Source: Clarireedia homoeocarpa (lineage: Eukaryota; Ascomycota; Leotiomycetes; Helotiales; Rutstroemiaceae). Taken from it: 64,000 nt of DNA. The notes beneath the pieces were generated by a model. It saw only the letters and a program-made list of their open reading frames with translations. It searched no databases and was not told where the DNA came from. Position numbers and translations under genes: made by a program. This document shows, in pieces, positions 36,384-47,200 of the stretch. Every line of letters begins with the position of its first letter. The stretch's first letter is position 1. The DNA lies in NCBI GenBank assembly GCA_001465935.1, contig LNKV01000016.1:434001-498000 (forward strand), read 5' to 3'.

Positions 36384-37091
36384 ATGTCGTTCCAGGACAA
36401 AGTTCAGGGAACCATTTCCCAAATCGATAAAGAGGTAAGTTGCCGCACCATCCGGAGCTCCAGGTCGATGTATCCTCGCCTTCATTTCATCTTCCCATCC
36501 ATGTTCTGCCCATCATTAGTGTCCTGTCATGCTGTAGCTAATCACTCTTGTAGCTCTCCAAATACCCCACCTTGAATAACCTCGAGAAACAAAGCTCGGT
36601 TCCAAAAGTCTACGCTTTCTTGGGTATCATCGCATTCTATTTCTTCTTCATCTTCTTCAACATCGGAGGGCAGCTTCTCACAAATCTTGCTGGATTTGTG
36701 ATTCCTGGATATTATTCTCTAGAAGCTCTGTTCAGCTCTGGCAAGGCCGACGATACTCAATGGCTCACAGTAAGCTCAACTGAAACTATACCCCATGGCT
36801 ATCGCTGATCACTTTTTGCAGTACTGGGTTGTCTTCGCGTTCCTGACTGTTTTTGAGAGCGTGTTCACTGTCGTATATTGGTTCCCCTTCTACTACACCT
36901 TCAAGTTCATCTTCGTTCTGTGGCTCGCTCTCCCAGCCACTGGGTAAGTCCTGGAGTCCTACTTATTTCAATGAAAAACGGCTAACCGAATCAACAGCGG
37001 TGCCCAAGTTGTCTTCCGCTCCCTCATCCAGCCCGTCTTCTCCCGCTACTTCTCTGGAGCAAGAAAGGTCGACACCGACAAAGCTTTGTAG
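36384..37091 (+). CDS. yop1: ER membrane-shaping protein Yop1 (REEP5/DP1 family)
   Basis: Four exons, 36384-36434, 36554-36769, 36822-36943 and 36998-37091, give 160 residues. The sequence shows LEKQSSVPKVYAFLGIIAFY, GYYSLEALFSSGKADDTQWL, TYWVVFAFLTVFESVF and WFPFYYTFKFIFVLWLALPA, the TB2/DP1/HVA22 domain. Two long hydrophobic hairpins bend the ER membrane into tubules together with reticulons. The C-terminal amphipathic helix (FRSLIQPVFSRYF) is present. The end (SGARKVDTDKAL) is short, so the protein is slightly shorter than yeast Yop1 (180). Phases at all three introns fit. Confidence 0.95.
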
Positions 37092-37905
37092 GCAACTATT
37101 CTATATATACCGCTATCTAGCTGTCGCATTCAATCTACACTATAACGGGTAGAATGGTGGTATCCTAGCTGCATAGAATATAAATTACCGCCGTCGAACT
37201 GAAACGGCTTGTAAGGCTCGAGTCGTGGGCGGTGAGGTCGGAGGGGTGTGTCGGAATAATCTCTTCGGAACAATCTCTTCAGAACATACGACGAATTTCT
37301 TTCGGATCTGGTGGGAGTCACGAAATTTCTGTTGGTATGAATAAATTACAAGAACATTCCCTATTATACCTGCCGGGCGCAATGCAGGCAGGGTCTAAGA
37401 ATATTATACTACTTAACACTATGTCATCCACAGCGTTATCAATAGACCCCGCGTATTTGCAATATATCTGGATGCAAACAAGAATCCAACAAGACATCCC
37501 ATCAAATCAGATTCACCTGGTGGGTGGTGTTCAATAAAGTGATTTGGGTTTCTGTGCATTTGCATCTGAAGATACATCGTGACTACTGCTATACTTACAA
37601 TAATTGAATTTCGTTCGATGCTTTGCGGAAAAGGGTGCCGATGCGCAAGGCCAAGGGCCGAGGATCACTAAAAATAAATCTTATCATTGGCTGGAAGTCT
37701 TAGATAGCGAAGTGGAATTTGAGACTTCATTCAAACACGAAATGTTACCTCTACGACTATCAACACCTAAGAATTGATTCTATCTATCAATTCCACGGCC
37801 TCGCAGTAGACAGTCAAGGATTTTGTGATACTGAAAACTAGTGCTTCCACAATACAGTCGAGGGAGCCGCGACTCTCCAATGCTCATCTCCCCCTTACCC
37901 TCGCA
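37092..37905. other. Intergenic region between yop1 and mid1
   Basis: 3' region of yop1 and promoter/leader of mid1. No gene is supported apart from a small overlapping upstream ORF at its right end. Confidence 0.5.
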
Positions 37906-37924
37906 ATGCCTCTGCCAAAGCTGA
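37880..37924 (+). promoter_or_regulatory. Short upstream ORF overlapping the mid1 start
   Basis: ATG at 37880 opens a 14-codon frame that ends with TGA at 37922-37924, 17 bases beyond the mid1 ATG (37906) and in a different frame. If it lies in the transcript, scanning ribosomes that start here would bypass the main start and lower translation. Transcript start is not known. Confidence 0.4.
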
Positions 37925-39965
37925 GCCCGCTGCAATCGCGGCTAGCTGCATCGTTGATGGGTTCGATAATGTTACTGTTGTTATATCTTGCGTTTCTATC
38001 GCCTCAATTTGCATACGCCGCAGATGTCGACTCAATAAGACCAGAAGATCACAACCACGAGCGGTTACTGGATACATCAGCATGGGAATTGGAATATGAA
38101 GATTTAGAAATATCGGCCGAGGGATATGAGGCCGAGTTCCTAGGATACGATCGAAGCATAATTGGAAGAGTACCAACTGCGGACGACCCAACCGCATTGA
38201 TAAACAATCGAGTTGTTACGACAAATGTCGAACAAGGGCAAACATTATCATTTTCCTTTCTAAACTCTTCGTTATGGGGAGATTTATCACCACAAGCGAG
38301 TGGGCTGCCATCTCCAGTTCGCCTTCGGACGAGAGCTGCGGAAGGCACTGTTTATGGAGATGGTGATACTCAGCACGCCGACACGGTCCCGCTCGATTCC
38401 CAGGAAAACGAAGACGTAGGGTATCAACAGTCAAATCCTACAATTCAACCCCGACAATCAACCTCTACAAGTACGAGGACGCTTTATATTACTGTGAATG
38501 TGTGCACACAACCCCAAGCTGCAGATGCGAATCTGGAGCCTCCAGCACAGCTTGAGCTCTATATATCACAATCCGAAAAGAACAAAAATCCTGGCCCTGG
38601 CAAAGATAGTAACACACAGCAAGCTTATAGCCTCGAAGGAGGAGCCGCCATGGTCGTTTTGAATGCCACCGGGGACGTTTACATGGGCTTGACAGGTCGA
38701 AACCTGACAGGGAACTATACTGGACCTTGGAATGCTCAAATTGCGGCATCCATAGATGCACCATACCATTCTTACAATAGCGCAGATTCAAATCTCGTTC
38801 TTGTGGACAGCGACAGTGGATCAGCGCTCTTTATCACCAATGACCTTACGAACGACAACGGCACGATATATGATGAATGGGTCAACTTGACGCCGCCTTT
38901 CACAATGTTCGCCAGTAAAATTGCAGATACCTCAATAATGGGCTTGGAGTTTTCATACTGTGGACTAGAGAAAGTAGCAGATATAGCTGGAACAATCAAT
39001 GGAGGTCAAAACACTGGCAAGGTCGAGGTGTCAATGACCACAAGAGGAGAAGATAACAATCCCAAGCAACAATTTTACTTCGGTGGACTGAGCCCAGGCA
39101 CGTCATATTATGGAATTATGGCCATGAATGGAAACGCGACAGCTCTCGGACGGGCGGGTGTAGGTGGTGGGGGCCAGGTTTGGAAAGCAATGACCTTCCC
39201 TACCCTCTCAGGTATGTAATATAGATTTGTATCTGGATCATGGAACTAATGTCAAGCCTAGACGGTAATTGTGCAGTGGTCTACAACCTCTCTTTCTGCG
39301 ACCAAGTTGCTTACGCAGTGCCCTCGAACCCGAATCGATACCCAAACGTTTCTGCCTTAGCCGAATTCTATGATAATTCGACCAAAACGTCGTATGACTA
39401 TTTCCGCAAAGCTTTAGCGCAAATACCCTGCAACACTACCTCCTCTGCACAGTATTCTCTTGCTCAAAATTGCACCACTTGCGATATAGCGTACAAGACC
39501 TGGCTTTGCTCCGTCTCCATACCACGGTGTACCGACTTCTCTTCAAAACTGCCATGGTTGCAAGAGCGTGCCATGGGACAACCCTTTCTTGACGGTAAAA
39601 TGCTTGATGCATCACTGGTTGCTCAAGCAAACAACTCTCTGCCTATAAATGGGTCTCGAAACCCGAACATCGATACCTTCGTTCAACCTGGCCCATACAA
39701 GGAGATCCTCCCTTGTGACGATTTATGTTATGCAATTGTTCGTGCGTGCCCTGCTGCTATGTCGTTTGGCTGCCCTACTCCTGGTGACGTAGGGTTCAAC
39801 CAAAGCTACGGGATACGGAAAACCGCAAGCGAAACAGGCCAGGTCACTTGTAATTACCCCGGAGCAGCACACGATCGGTCGAGCGGGTATAGAGGCTCGA
39901 TACCCAGGGCAGCTGTGGTTGCAACAACGATTTTAAGCATAACGGTTATGTCCAGTGGTATTTGA
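37906..39965 (+). CDS. mid1: Stretch-activated calcium channel subunit Mid1
   Basis: Two exons, 37906-39211 and 39262-39965, give 669 residues. Mid1 is the glycosylated partner of the Cch1 calcium channel at the plasma membrane or ER. A signal/anchor segment is at about residues 15-40 (GSIMLLLLYLAFLSPQFAYA). A large extracytoplasmic region follows with many N-glycosylation sequons (FLNSS, LNATG, RNLTGNYTG, LAQNCTT). The second exon holds the cysteine-rich part conserved in Mid1: YNLSFCDQVAYAVPSNP, CTTCDIAYKTWLCSVSIPRC, and LPCDDLCYAIVRACPAAMSFGCP. The C-terminus ends in a hydrophobic stretch (AAVVATTILSITVMSSG), possibly a GPI or membrane anchor. The intron has a GTATGT donor. Confidence 0.94.
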
Positions 39966-41016
39966 GCAATCTTGGGTTTTACAATGGGATGCACGGTTGG
40001 CGCAAAGGCAGGAAAAATGATTTAACAGGGGGACCTTTTTGAAAATACCACCACAGCAAGCGGAGCGAAGAGCATTCGAGGCGTTCGTGTAACTTAGTTT
40101 GATGCCGTATTTTGTATTACACCCGACTACATAGACATGTGTTATATATGAACTGTATGATCCTTCTCACCTGCAGCCAGTCTTGATGCGACACGTGATA
40201 GTGAAACAGACGAGCCAAAAAGGGGGGTTCCATTTGAAGAGAGCCCTACATTTTCGCTTTGCGTATTCGCCGCCTGCCTGAATATATTCATACCTCAAAA
40301 GTCACATAATTTTGCATGCTACTAACAGGGACAAAGTGACCGCACCCACGTCCCAACTTGGTTCGTTGGGACGGCCATGTTGACTCGGCAAAAATACGTC
40401 CGGCTCAACCTCGGCTCATTTTGCTCACATCTGCACCACCTCAACTCGCGCCGTACTCAAGCTTGCTCACGGTCAGCTCAAGCTCGACTCCGACTGCCTC
40501 AGGCTGCTCACGCTCCAGCTCAGTCTCGCTCGTGGTCCCAATTCGATTCGGGACCCCTCATCGGTCTGAGAAGCCATGCCCTCCTTTACGCGCCGAGAAA
40601 AAACGACAAGTCGACGCGGCCCTGTCGGCGACAGGGTCCCGGTTTCGGGATCCCCTTCAGAGAACGCCTGGCAGTGGGCCGCCGGACGGTTCATCATCGC
40701 TGCCGGCTTGCTGGTGCAGTAAGTAGGATGGGTCAGTCAGTGGGCATGAGGCGTTTCCGGAAGCGGGGCTGCTGCTGGGTCCATATCTGTGGCGTCGTCT
40801 TTTTTTTTTCATGTCATGGCAAGCAGAACGAACTTTTACCGCTCGCTAGAATCTTCAGTTGATGCGGTTGCTTGCTATCGGATCTGTCTCCTTGTTATTC
40901 GTGTCCCTTCGTTCCGTTAAGTCGCGAAGCTGAACCGAACGTCTTTACACCCACCCTCTATCGTCTTGCTTGTAAAGGAGTAACTGCTTATATCACATCT
41001 CTTCTCTGGTCAGAAG
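39966..41016. other. Left part of a transposon-like, gene-poor island
   Basis: 3' region of mid1, then GC-rich CT-rich DNA. Only a short ORF at 40576 (listed) stands out. Confidence 0.4.
40576..40722 (+). CDS. Possible small membrane protein ORF (48 aa, maybe spliced)
   Basis: ATG at 40576 opens a 48-codon frame: MPSFTRREKTTSRRGPVGDR, then about ten Ser/Pro-rich residues, then WQWAAGRFIIAAGLLVQ, and TAA. The basic start plus a hydrophobic C-terminal stretch looks like a small tail-anchored membrane protein. The stop overlaps a perfect donor (CA|GTAAGT at 40719), so the frame may instead continue into a second exon, for example after the AG at about 40825, which would add about 30 residues to a TAA near 40920. 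A pyrimidine-rich, promoter-like region precedes it. I do not recognise the family. Confidence 0.3.
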   Translation: MPSFTRREKTTSRRGPVGDRVPVSGSPSENAWQWAAGRFIIAAGLLVQ

Positions 41017-41392
41017 ATGGCGAGGGGGGGAAATTCCGAAGCACACTTCCAGCGAGCTCGGAAGAGAGGTGCTCTGAAGGATATAGGAATAGTGAATGAC
41101 AAGCCAGTGCTCAAAGGCCTTGAAGATAGATGGGACGAAGCGAAATCATCGCAGACAATTGGCTCTCTGGGACCAGTTTGTAGAAGATCATTTGAAACGG
41201 AACGTAGCGGTTTCAGTCCACAGCTTGAAGTGGATAAAAGACTTTGTAAGGCATGTGGCGCTCGGTATGGATGGGCGGAGAGGATATGATGACAGTGATA
41301 ATGACGCGGACGAGGACGAGGATGGCTGGATACCCCCATGTGTCGAAAGCGTTTGAAACTACTGGAATAACTTCACCGTGCGGCTTTTTACG
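41017..41392 (+). pseudogene. Decayed integrase-like (DUF3435/FluG-type) N-terminal fragment
   Basis: An ATG at 41017 starts a frame ending around WDEAK; a one-base shift near 41140-41150 leads into RNHRRQLALWDQFVEDHLKR, SLKWIKDFVRHVALGMDGR and an acidic stretch. A TGA at 41354-41356 then interrupts a continuing similarity (CVESV-stop-NYWNNFTVRLFTVAA). The helical pattern with the W-x-x-F-V and YWNNFT segments resembles the N-terminal part of large fungal proteins annotated as FluG/DUF3435, which are tyrosine recombinases. That identification is inference from a short fragment. The recombinase catalytic domain is absent. Frameshift plus nonsense mark it as dead. Confidence 0.4.
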
Positions 41393-41410
41393 GTGGCTGC
41401 TTCATTTTGA

Positions 41411-41520
41411 TACTGCTACTGCTGCTGCTATTGGTACTGCTACTGCTACTGCTATTGGTACTGCTACTACTACTGCTATTGGTACTGCTACTGCTACTGC
41501 TACTGTTCTTGCTACTGATA
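41411..41520. repeat. CTGCTA/CTATTG microsatellite
   Basis: About 110 bases made of CTACTG, CTGCTA and CTATTGGTA variants. It separates the integrase-like fragment from the chromodomain remnant. Confidence 0.9.
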
Positions 41521-41550
41521 CTCTCTCTTGCTTTCTTGATTGTCGTGTAG

Positions 41551-41718
41551 CCCGTTGAGCGAGCTCCGTACTACAGAGTAAAGTGGCACGGATGGCCAAG
41601 TTCAACGAGCACATGGGAGCCCATCGAAAATCTCGGAGAGTGTAAGGATCTGATAGAGAAGTTTCACCAGCCATATGGAGGCCGTCAAAAAGTTAGAAAA
41701 TCAATGTGGCGGATGTAG
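41551..41718 (+). pseudogene. Chromodomain remnant
   Basis: Frame 41551-41718 reads PVERAPYYRVKWHGWPSSTS, TWEPIENLGECKDLIEKFHQ and a short basic tail to TAG. The Y-R-V-K-W-x-G-W, S-T-W-E-P and E-N-L-x-E-C-x-x-L-I-x-x-F pattern is a chromodomain. It is preceded in frame by TAG (part of GTGTAG, which could be an intron acceptor), so it is either a last exon or an orphan piece. In this island it most likely comes from a chromodomain-bearing transposable element (Ty3-type chromovirus or similar), which use the domain for targeting heterochromatin. No integrase or reverse transcriptase is left next to it. Confidence 0.6.
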
Positions 41719-42025
41719 AGAGACCGTTTTGCAAAACTGCAAGAGTCCTTAATAATCTTGTAGCGTTATAGAGCACGGAGTGAATTGTGTTAACTAATGG
41801 CTGGCTTGATTAAGGCAATGCGTCTTGCTATTAGGACTTGTCAAGTTTTCTTTCTGCCCTTAGAATTGTTGCTTGACCCTGTCCTAGCTGTTGCCGCTGG
41901 AGTGATTTGCTGAGTTGTAAAATATATAAGCCGAAATTGTCACTTCTTTAGAAGTGGCGTCACTTTTGGAGTTTTACATGAGTGCTTGTCTGGCTCTCTG
42001 GTATCTCATTTGTATTGGCCAGGCT
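41719..42025. other. Short gap between remnants
   Basis: No feature is seen. Confidence 0.4.
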
Positions 42026-43531
42026 CTAGTCCTCGAATTGTTGTGATAGTCCTGAGCGCAAAGAGCTCAATTCCTGCTCTGCGTCCGAAACCTCGGGCAA
42101 CACGTCGATGACGGTGCAAAGTCTTTCAAAGTGTTTGGGAAGCCACAGATCGTACACGTTTTTAACAAACTTGTAAGCTTTCCACCTTTGATCTCCTTCT
42201 CCGGACGGTGCGAAAATAAACGCAGAAATCAGATGTCGATAAATCTGCACGTCGTTTCCGTTGATAAAGAGGTAGTGACCATAAATTCTCACATGCTGGT
42301 CATTATGTGATACTGAGAATCCGTTAATCTCGCGGTGTAATTCCTGCTCTCGCCCAGCTAGTTGAAAAAGCTTGTAAAGACCTAGTAAAAGCACAGATTG
42401 CGAGTAGGCATTCTGTCGATCGGCAATATCCAGTCCGCCATCTCCGCACTTGGCCTCACAAGTGAGGAATGGAAAATACATCTGAAATGTAGCTGCAAAG
42501 TAGGACATATCAGTAAGGAGATCGCCAAGATATGGTTGTAGCTTTCGCAACTGTTCCTTATTAAATGCATCTCGGTCAAAGGCCTTTGCAGAGTCTGGCT
42601 GCGGTCGAGGTCCGGAACGAGAGCCGGAACCAGTGCCAGGGGGGTTGATGAATGGAACGGAGAGCACCCAGTACGCGTTAGCACTCTCCCTAACAATAGA
42701 AAGGTGTTGAGCTCCTTGATCGGCGAGTACTTTTGCTGATGGTACAATAAGCTCTGAGATACGCAGAACCACTTTTGACTCGTTCTCGCCCCTGAGTCAT
42801 CTGCATGTCTTCCCGAATACATTGTCGTCGGAGAAGAGAGTATTCCCAGGAGTCGATTGATGTCCATTAAGCAGCTGTTAGCAGAGCTTTTCACTTTGTA
42901 GAGTAATACCAAGCTCGTGATCATCTAAGAAGCTGCCACATTCCTTCAGTTGCTTCTCAAACAGTGGGTGTCTGTACGGCGCACACTTTTGCTCTCGCGA
43001 TACGCTACCGCTCGGGGATGAGCCCGAGGCCATAGACCCGCTTGAGCGTTTACGGCTCGGGAATCGCCTTTTCGCGCTCGCCTCCTCGACAATGAATCGG
43101 AAGCGATCCATCAACTCGTCTTCTGTAGTCGGCCAGGTTCCTTTCTCGATCCACCATATAAGACGAGCTTCTTGAAGTACACCAGCTGGCTTATCAACCG
43201 GCGCCTCTAATAGCTTCGAAGAGGGTTCTGGTGAGATGTAAGAGAGGCTAGCTTGGACCTCCTGAGCTTTCCTTTCCTCCGCTTGTTCTGTTGGAGAGCG
43301 ATCTTGAGTCTGGATACGCTCCCATGGTCGTCGTTCAGGAGATTGAGTGCGCTTGCTTGGACCGTCTCGACTTCGGGTAGGGCGAGAAAGGGGGGGTGTA
43401 ACTTCAGCTTCTCGACGGCGCTTCTTCTGCTGCTTGACTGAATGGGGCGAATCTAGTCCCTCTACGGTAGGATTGCTAGACCGCTTACGCTTCGTCGGCT
43501 GTTCAATCGATGTACCGTTTTCGACGGTCAT
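42026..43531 (-). pseudogene. DUF7924-type fungal gene with two in-frame stop codons
   Basis: Read from the ATG at 43531, one frame runs to 42026 and is broken only by TAA (42880-42878) and TGA (42799-42797). The first ~217 codons are a basic, disordered Ser/Arg/Pro-rich region (TKRKRSSN.., KQQKKRRREAE, RPTRSRDGPSKRTQSPERRP), then ARLIWWIEKGTWPTTEDELM. After the stops come ISELIVPSAKVLADQGAQHL, TFQMYFPFLTCEAKCGD, LDIADRQNAYSQSVLLLGLY, HNDQHVRIYGHYLFINGND and KAYKFVKNVYDLWLPKHFER. This is the conserved core of a large uncharacterised family in plant-associated fungi (DUF7924 as I know it). The core carries a PD-(D/E)XK-like hint (F-x-x-C-E-A-K). An intron removing both stops would be 103 bases (GTGAAA..CTCAG) and breaks the frame, so decay is more likely. 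Confidence 0.65.
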
Positions 43532-43926
43532 ACTGATGGGAGTTGTGGATAGAAGCGCCGTTTTATCAAAGCGCCTGCTATCTCTATCTCGATAGGCAGC
43601 TGAAGAAAAAGGTGCATGCGCCACGGCGAGCCAAAACCCCGAAACGGGAAAGAGGAAACGGCTACAGGAGAAAAAGACTACTGCTCGTCCAGTGTGATAA
43701 CGTCGTTGGTTCAACAATTAGGCTTACTAGTGCTCTGGTTGGTCATCAGTACAGTTTTAAGTGATATTTTTATTAAAAAGTGGAGGTTTTCGAGACCTCA
43801 ATCGCGATAATATACTTACATGTAGTACCTTTAACAACCCCCAAATTGGAAACCGAATATACTAATCGAAAGCTCTTAGTCGATTCTATTATTCCTGTTA
43901 CCCGCATATTTCCAGCTTTTGGACTA
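43532..43926. other. AT-rich gap before the TIR element
   Basis: No gene. Base composition turns AT-rich from about 43760. Confidence 0.4.
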
Positions 43927-44261
43927 CAGTTGTAACTGTTTATACCGGACTAAAAAGTACAGCTGTTTGATTCCGGAATAAAGAGGTTTCCAGTATAAAC
44001 AAATTATATAAACTGAATTGTCACTGAGTACTTGGGCTAGATACCTGAATAATTAGGCTAGATACCTGAATACTTAAGCTAAGTAGGTAGATTTTTCACT
44101 TAGTTATACCGGAGTACTAAGAAAAAAATCAGAAAAGCTACTGGAATCTATTAAAACGAGAGATTCCGGTATCTCTATATTAAAATTAAAGGATCAGAGA
44201 TCGATGTCCGGAATAAAGAGTTTTCCGGTATAATGCACGCCGGTATAAACAGTTACAACTG
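43927..44261. mobile_element. 335-bp TIR element flanked by TA (probable MITE)
   Basis: Perfect terminal inverted repeats of 22 bp: the left end starts CAGTTGTAACTG, the right end is its reverse complement, ending CAGTTACAACTG. The element is flanked on both sides by TA (43925-43926 and 44262-44263), the target duplication of Tc1/mariner/pogo-type transposons. Matching continues 2 more bases outside the TA on each side. The inside is AT-rich and non-coding. It holds a direct repeat (TCCGGAATAAAGAG at 43972 and 44207) and a 21-bp tandem repeat (GGCTAGATACCTGAAT..) around 44035-44075. No transposase is present, so it would be non-autonomous. Confidence 0.75.
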
Positions 44262-47200
44262 TAGTTACAGGAGTATTAAGAGATATACAGAGGCTACTGA
44301 ACTTGAACTGGCTGGGCAGTAGGCTGACAAGTAGAACAGAAGTCGAAATGGTACTTCGGCGGGTGGTTCGGCCGTTTTTGTCGTCGCTGCCATCCGATCT
44401 ATTGAGAATCTAACTTTGACAATGTGGTTTTAGCCAGGGGCAGCATTCCTTTGACTAGAATAGACCGACTTTACTGTAAAGTTGGTGAACTTACTGTCAC
44501 TGCTATTGAAGGGCTTTTTACTACGTGAATATTACAAAGATCGTAAAAGACTGCTCAAGTTGCTTACTCATAGCTCACGTTACACGTCTCAGAACAGAAA
44601 AGGACTTTGTGAGGTTACTTTGTCCCCGTGCATCTCTGCCGTGCATCTCTGCCTGCACAGCTGCAATAAGTCAATGCCAATTTCGAATGGCATTATGTTC
44701 CAATGGAAGATTTCTAGAAAGACCATTTGTCCGCTTTCTTACAATCTCCACTGACCTCCAATGCATGAACTTCTTTCCGGCTTCATCTTACGGCAGGAAG
44801 ATGGCCATCGTAGATACAGTAGTACAGTACCTCGGTGCATAGGAGGCCGCGATGAGTGCGCGATGAGTGCGCGATGCGTCGATGGCATGTTAAGGATAAT
44901 CCTCCGAGCAGCCTGAGCGTTTTTTCCGTGACCCTCAATAATGGACAAGCATTTTCTTTTCCTTCTCCCTCCTGCTCTTGAACAAGCCGGGATGCTCTGT
45001 CGTCATGGTCCCTCCCAAATGATAGCGCGCGCAGATTGTACGATAACAGCGATTTCTTTCGCACAGTAGACATACAAGTACGAGAAGTAGGTCGGAGCTG
45101 AAGGACAGGGATATAAGTTAAATATACCTTCATACATGGGCATGTGAGAGAACTACGGTCGGATTGGGTTTAGCGGGCATTGTCACGATGAGTTGTTCCA
45201 AATGCAATTTTAATTTCTTCCCGATGAGGTTGGAGCATGTTGGAGGATGTTGCATTTTGGCAGGCATCTGGGCTCCTTTGGCAGGTCGCGTGAAAAAAGA
45301 TCTACTCCACTCCCTCCCCTCTACCCCCCTCCCCTCCCACATCGTCACCGTGGGGTGCAGACGGTGCGGTACCCAGTTATTCCTGTGAGTCTTTCGTCAG
45401 TTTTATGAATTGCGCGGTGGTGATAACGCTCTTAGCTTGATAATTCGCCGGCGATATAGGAAGCGCAGAACCGGCCTAGACTGTCTGTCCTGTCCTGTCC
45501 ATTGTTCTCTTGACACATTTTCATTGCATTCTCCGGGAGCATTGAACATGTCCTTGCTTCCCCTGCCAATAATGAAGGGGTTGATATTCCCGTGCTCGCT
45601 CTCCCTCTCCCTCTCCCTCGCCCTCTGCTTGTATTGCTCGACTCAACCTTGAACCGTAGGAATAGCTGGATGATAGTAAGACTAGGAGCTGGATGATAGT
45701 AAGACTGGGAGCTTCAGCTTGACCTTGACCTTGACCTCCCATGGCTGATTGGCTGATTGGCTGATTGGCTGCCGAGTGGGAGTAAAACGCGCTAAGACGC
45801 GCTAAGACGCGCCATGCCCGAAATGTAAACAAGATTCTTTCATCCCGACGCGAACTTCCACCTCTTTCGAGATTCCCCCTCCAAAACGTCAAGAAGAGAA
45901 GATCCAGCGTTCAACCTTGCACCCTCTTTCCCCTCATCACCTTTCCCCATGAGAGCTTTTCCCATGAGAGCTTTTCCCATGAGAGCATCTACTTTTCCCA
46001 TGAGAGCATCTGCTTTGTTTCACGCAAGCCACCCCCATCCTTCCCAGCACATCAGTCAATCTTTTGCAGATCCGTAAAATCCAACAAAAAGAAACCACAC
46101 GAACAGATGAGGAAACGACGGAAAAATCCAGAAAATCGATTGTGAACCACCCGACGCGCCCACACCCCCGAACTTCAAAACGCCCTGGCCACTTGGAAGA
46201 ATCTCGTCCCATCCTATCAATGCGACAGCAGCTCCCCGGCCCCATTACAAGTGCTACCTTCAATCGCGAATGCTATCCTATCCATCCTGTGGAATCGTGC
46301 TGCACCGAAAAGACTGATTCTGGTCCATCAGCAGCTGGATCCTCGCCGCAAGTGGCTGCTTCACCTACCTATTGCATACATCCCTTGGTAGCGAGCTACC
46401 TGCTAGCCTGCTCTGCTTGATATCGTCGTTTGTCTATTATTGCTGCACTTAGGTCAACATAAGGAATATCGCCCGACCCATTAAGTCTCATCAAAAAAAA
46501 AAAAAGAACAAATTACCTTAACTTAGCCTCCACGCCGTTTTTCTACGATTCTACTGCCCGTGCTTTGACATCCAATTCCAAGGCTCTCACGGACCAGTTC
46601 GACCACAATCCGTTGCAGCTTTTACATGCCGGTCTGCCATCAGTCGGTTCTTTTTGGCAGGGCATACTTCCTTGCTTCCTAGCTGTCCACTACTCAACCT
46701 TCTTTCTCATGCTCGGCATATTGCCTGTCTCACACCATTCCCACTGCAGTTCTACGACTCTATCTATCCTCTGCCCCGCTCAGCCTTCGCACCATCCCAT
46801 CTCTATCCATCTCCGTTACCTTGCTTGTGCTTCCCTTTACAGTATTTGCTCCCTTCGCTTTACTTCGTCCTCTTTACTGTGCCACATCTCACCTCAACCT
46901 TCCCCCCACGTATCTCACCACACCTGGCTTCCTATTACTCTCATACCTTCAATTTCGGGTTTCGACATCATCGATACTACTCTAAGCTCCGAAAAGTACT
47001 TAGCAACTATCAATCTCGCTCCACCACACACAATCCCCGATATCTTCGCAATCAATTTGATCTTAGTGGCAGCGATCCAGACCACATTGCCCTTGCTTCC
47101 TTTTCTCTAAACGCGGAACCCACCGTAATCTCGCTCCACAATCCGATCCGTCGTCGATCCTGGACAGCACACTCTGAGCATCCACCTCCGGTATGCATGC

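Noticed and set aside
42780..42890. Intron removing both stops of the DUF7924-type gene
   Set aside because: The only GT..AG pair spanning them is 103 bases and changes the frame.
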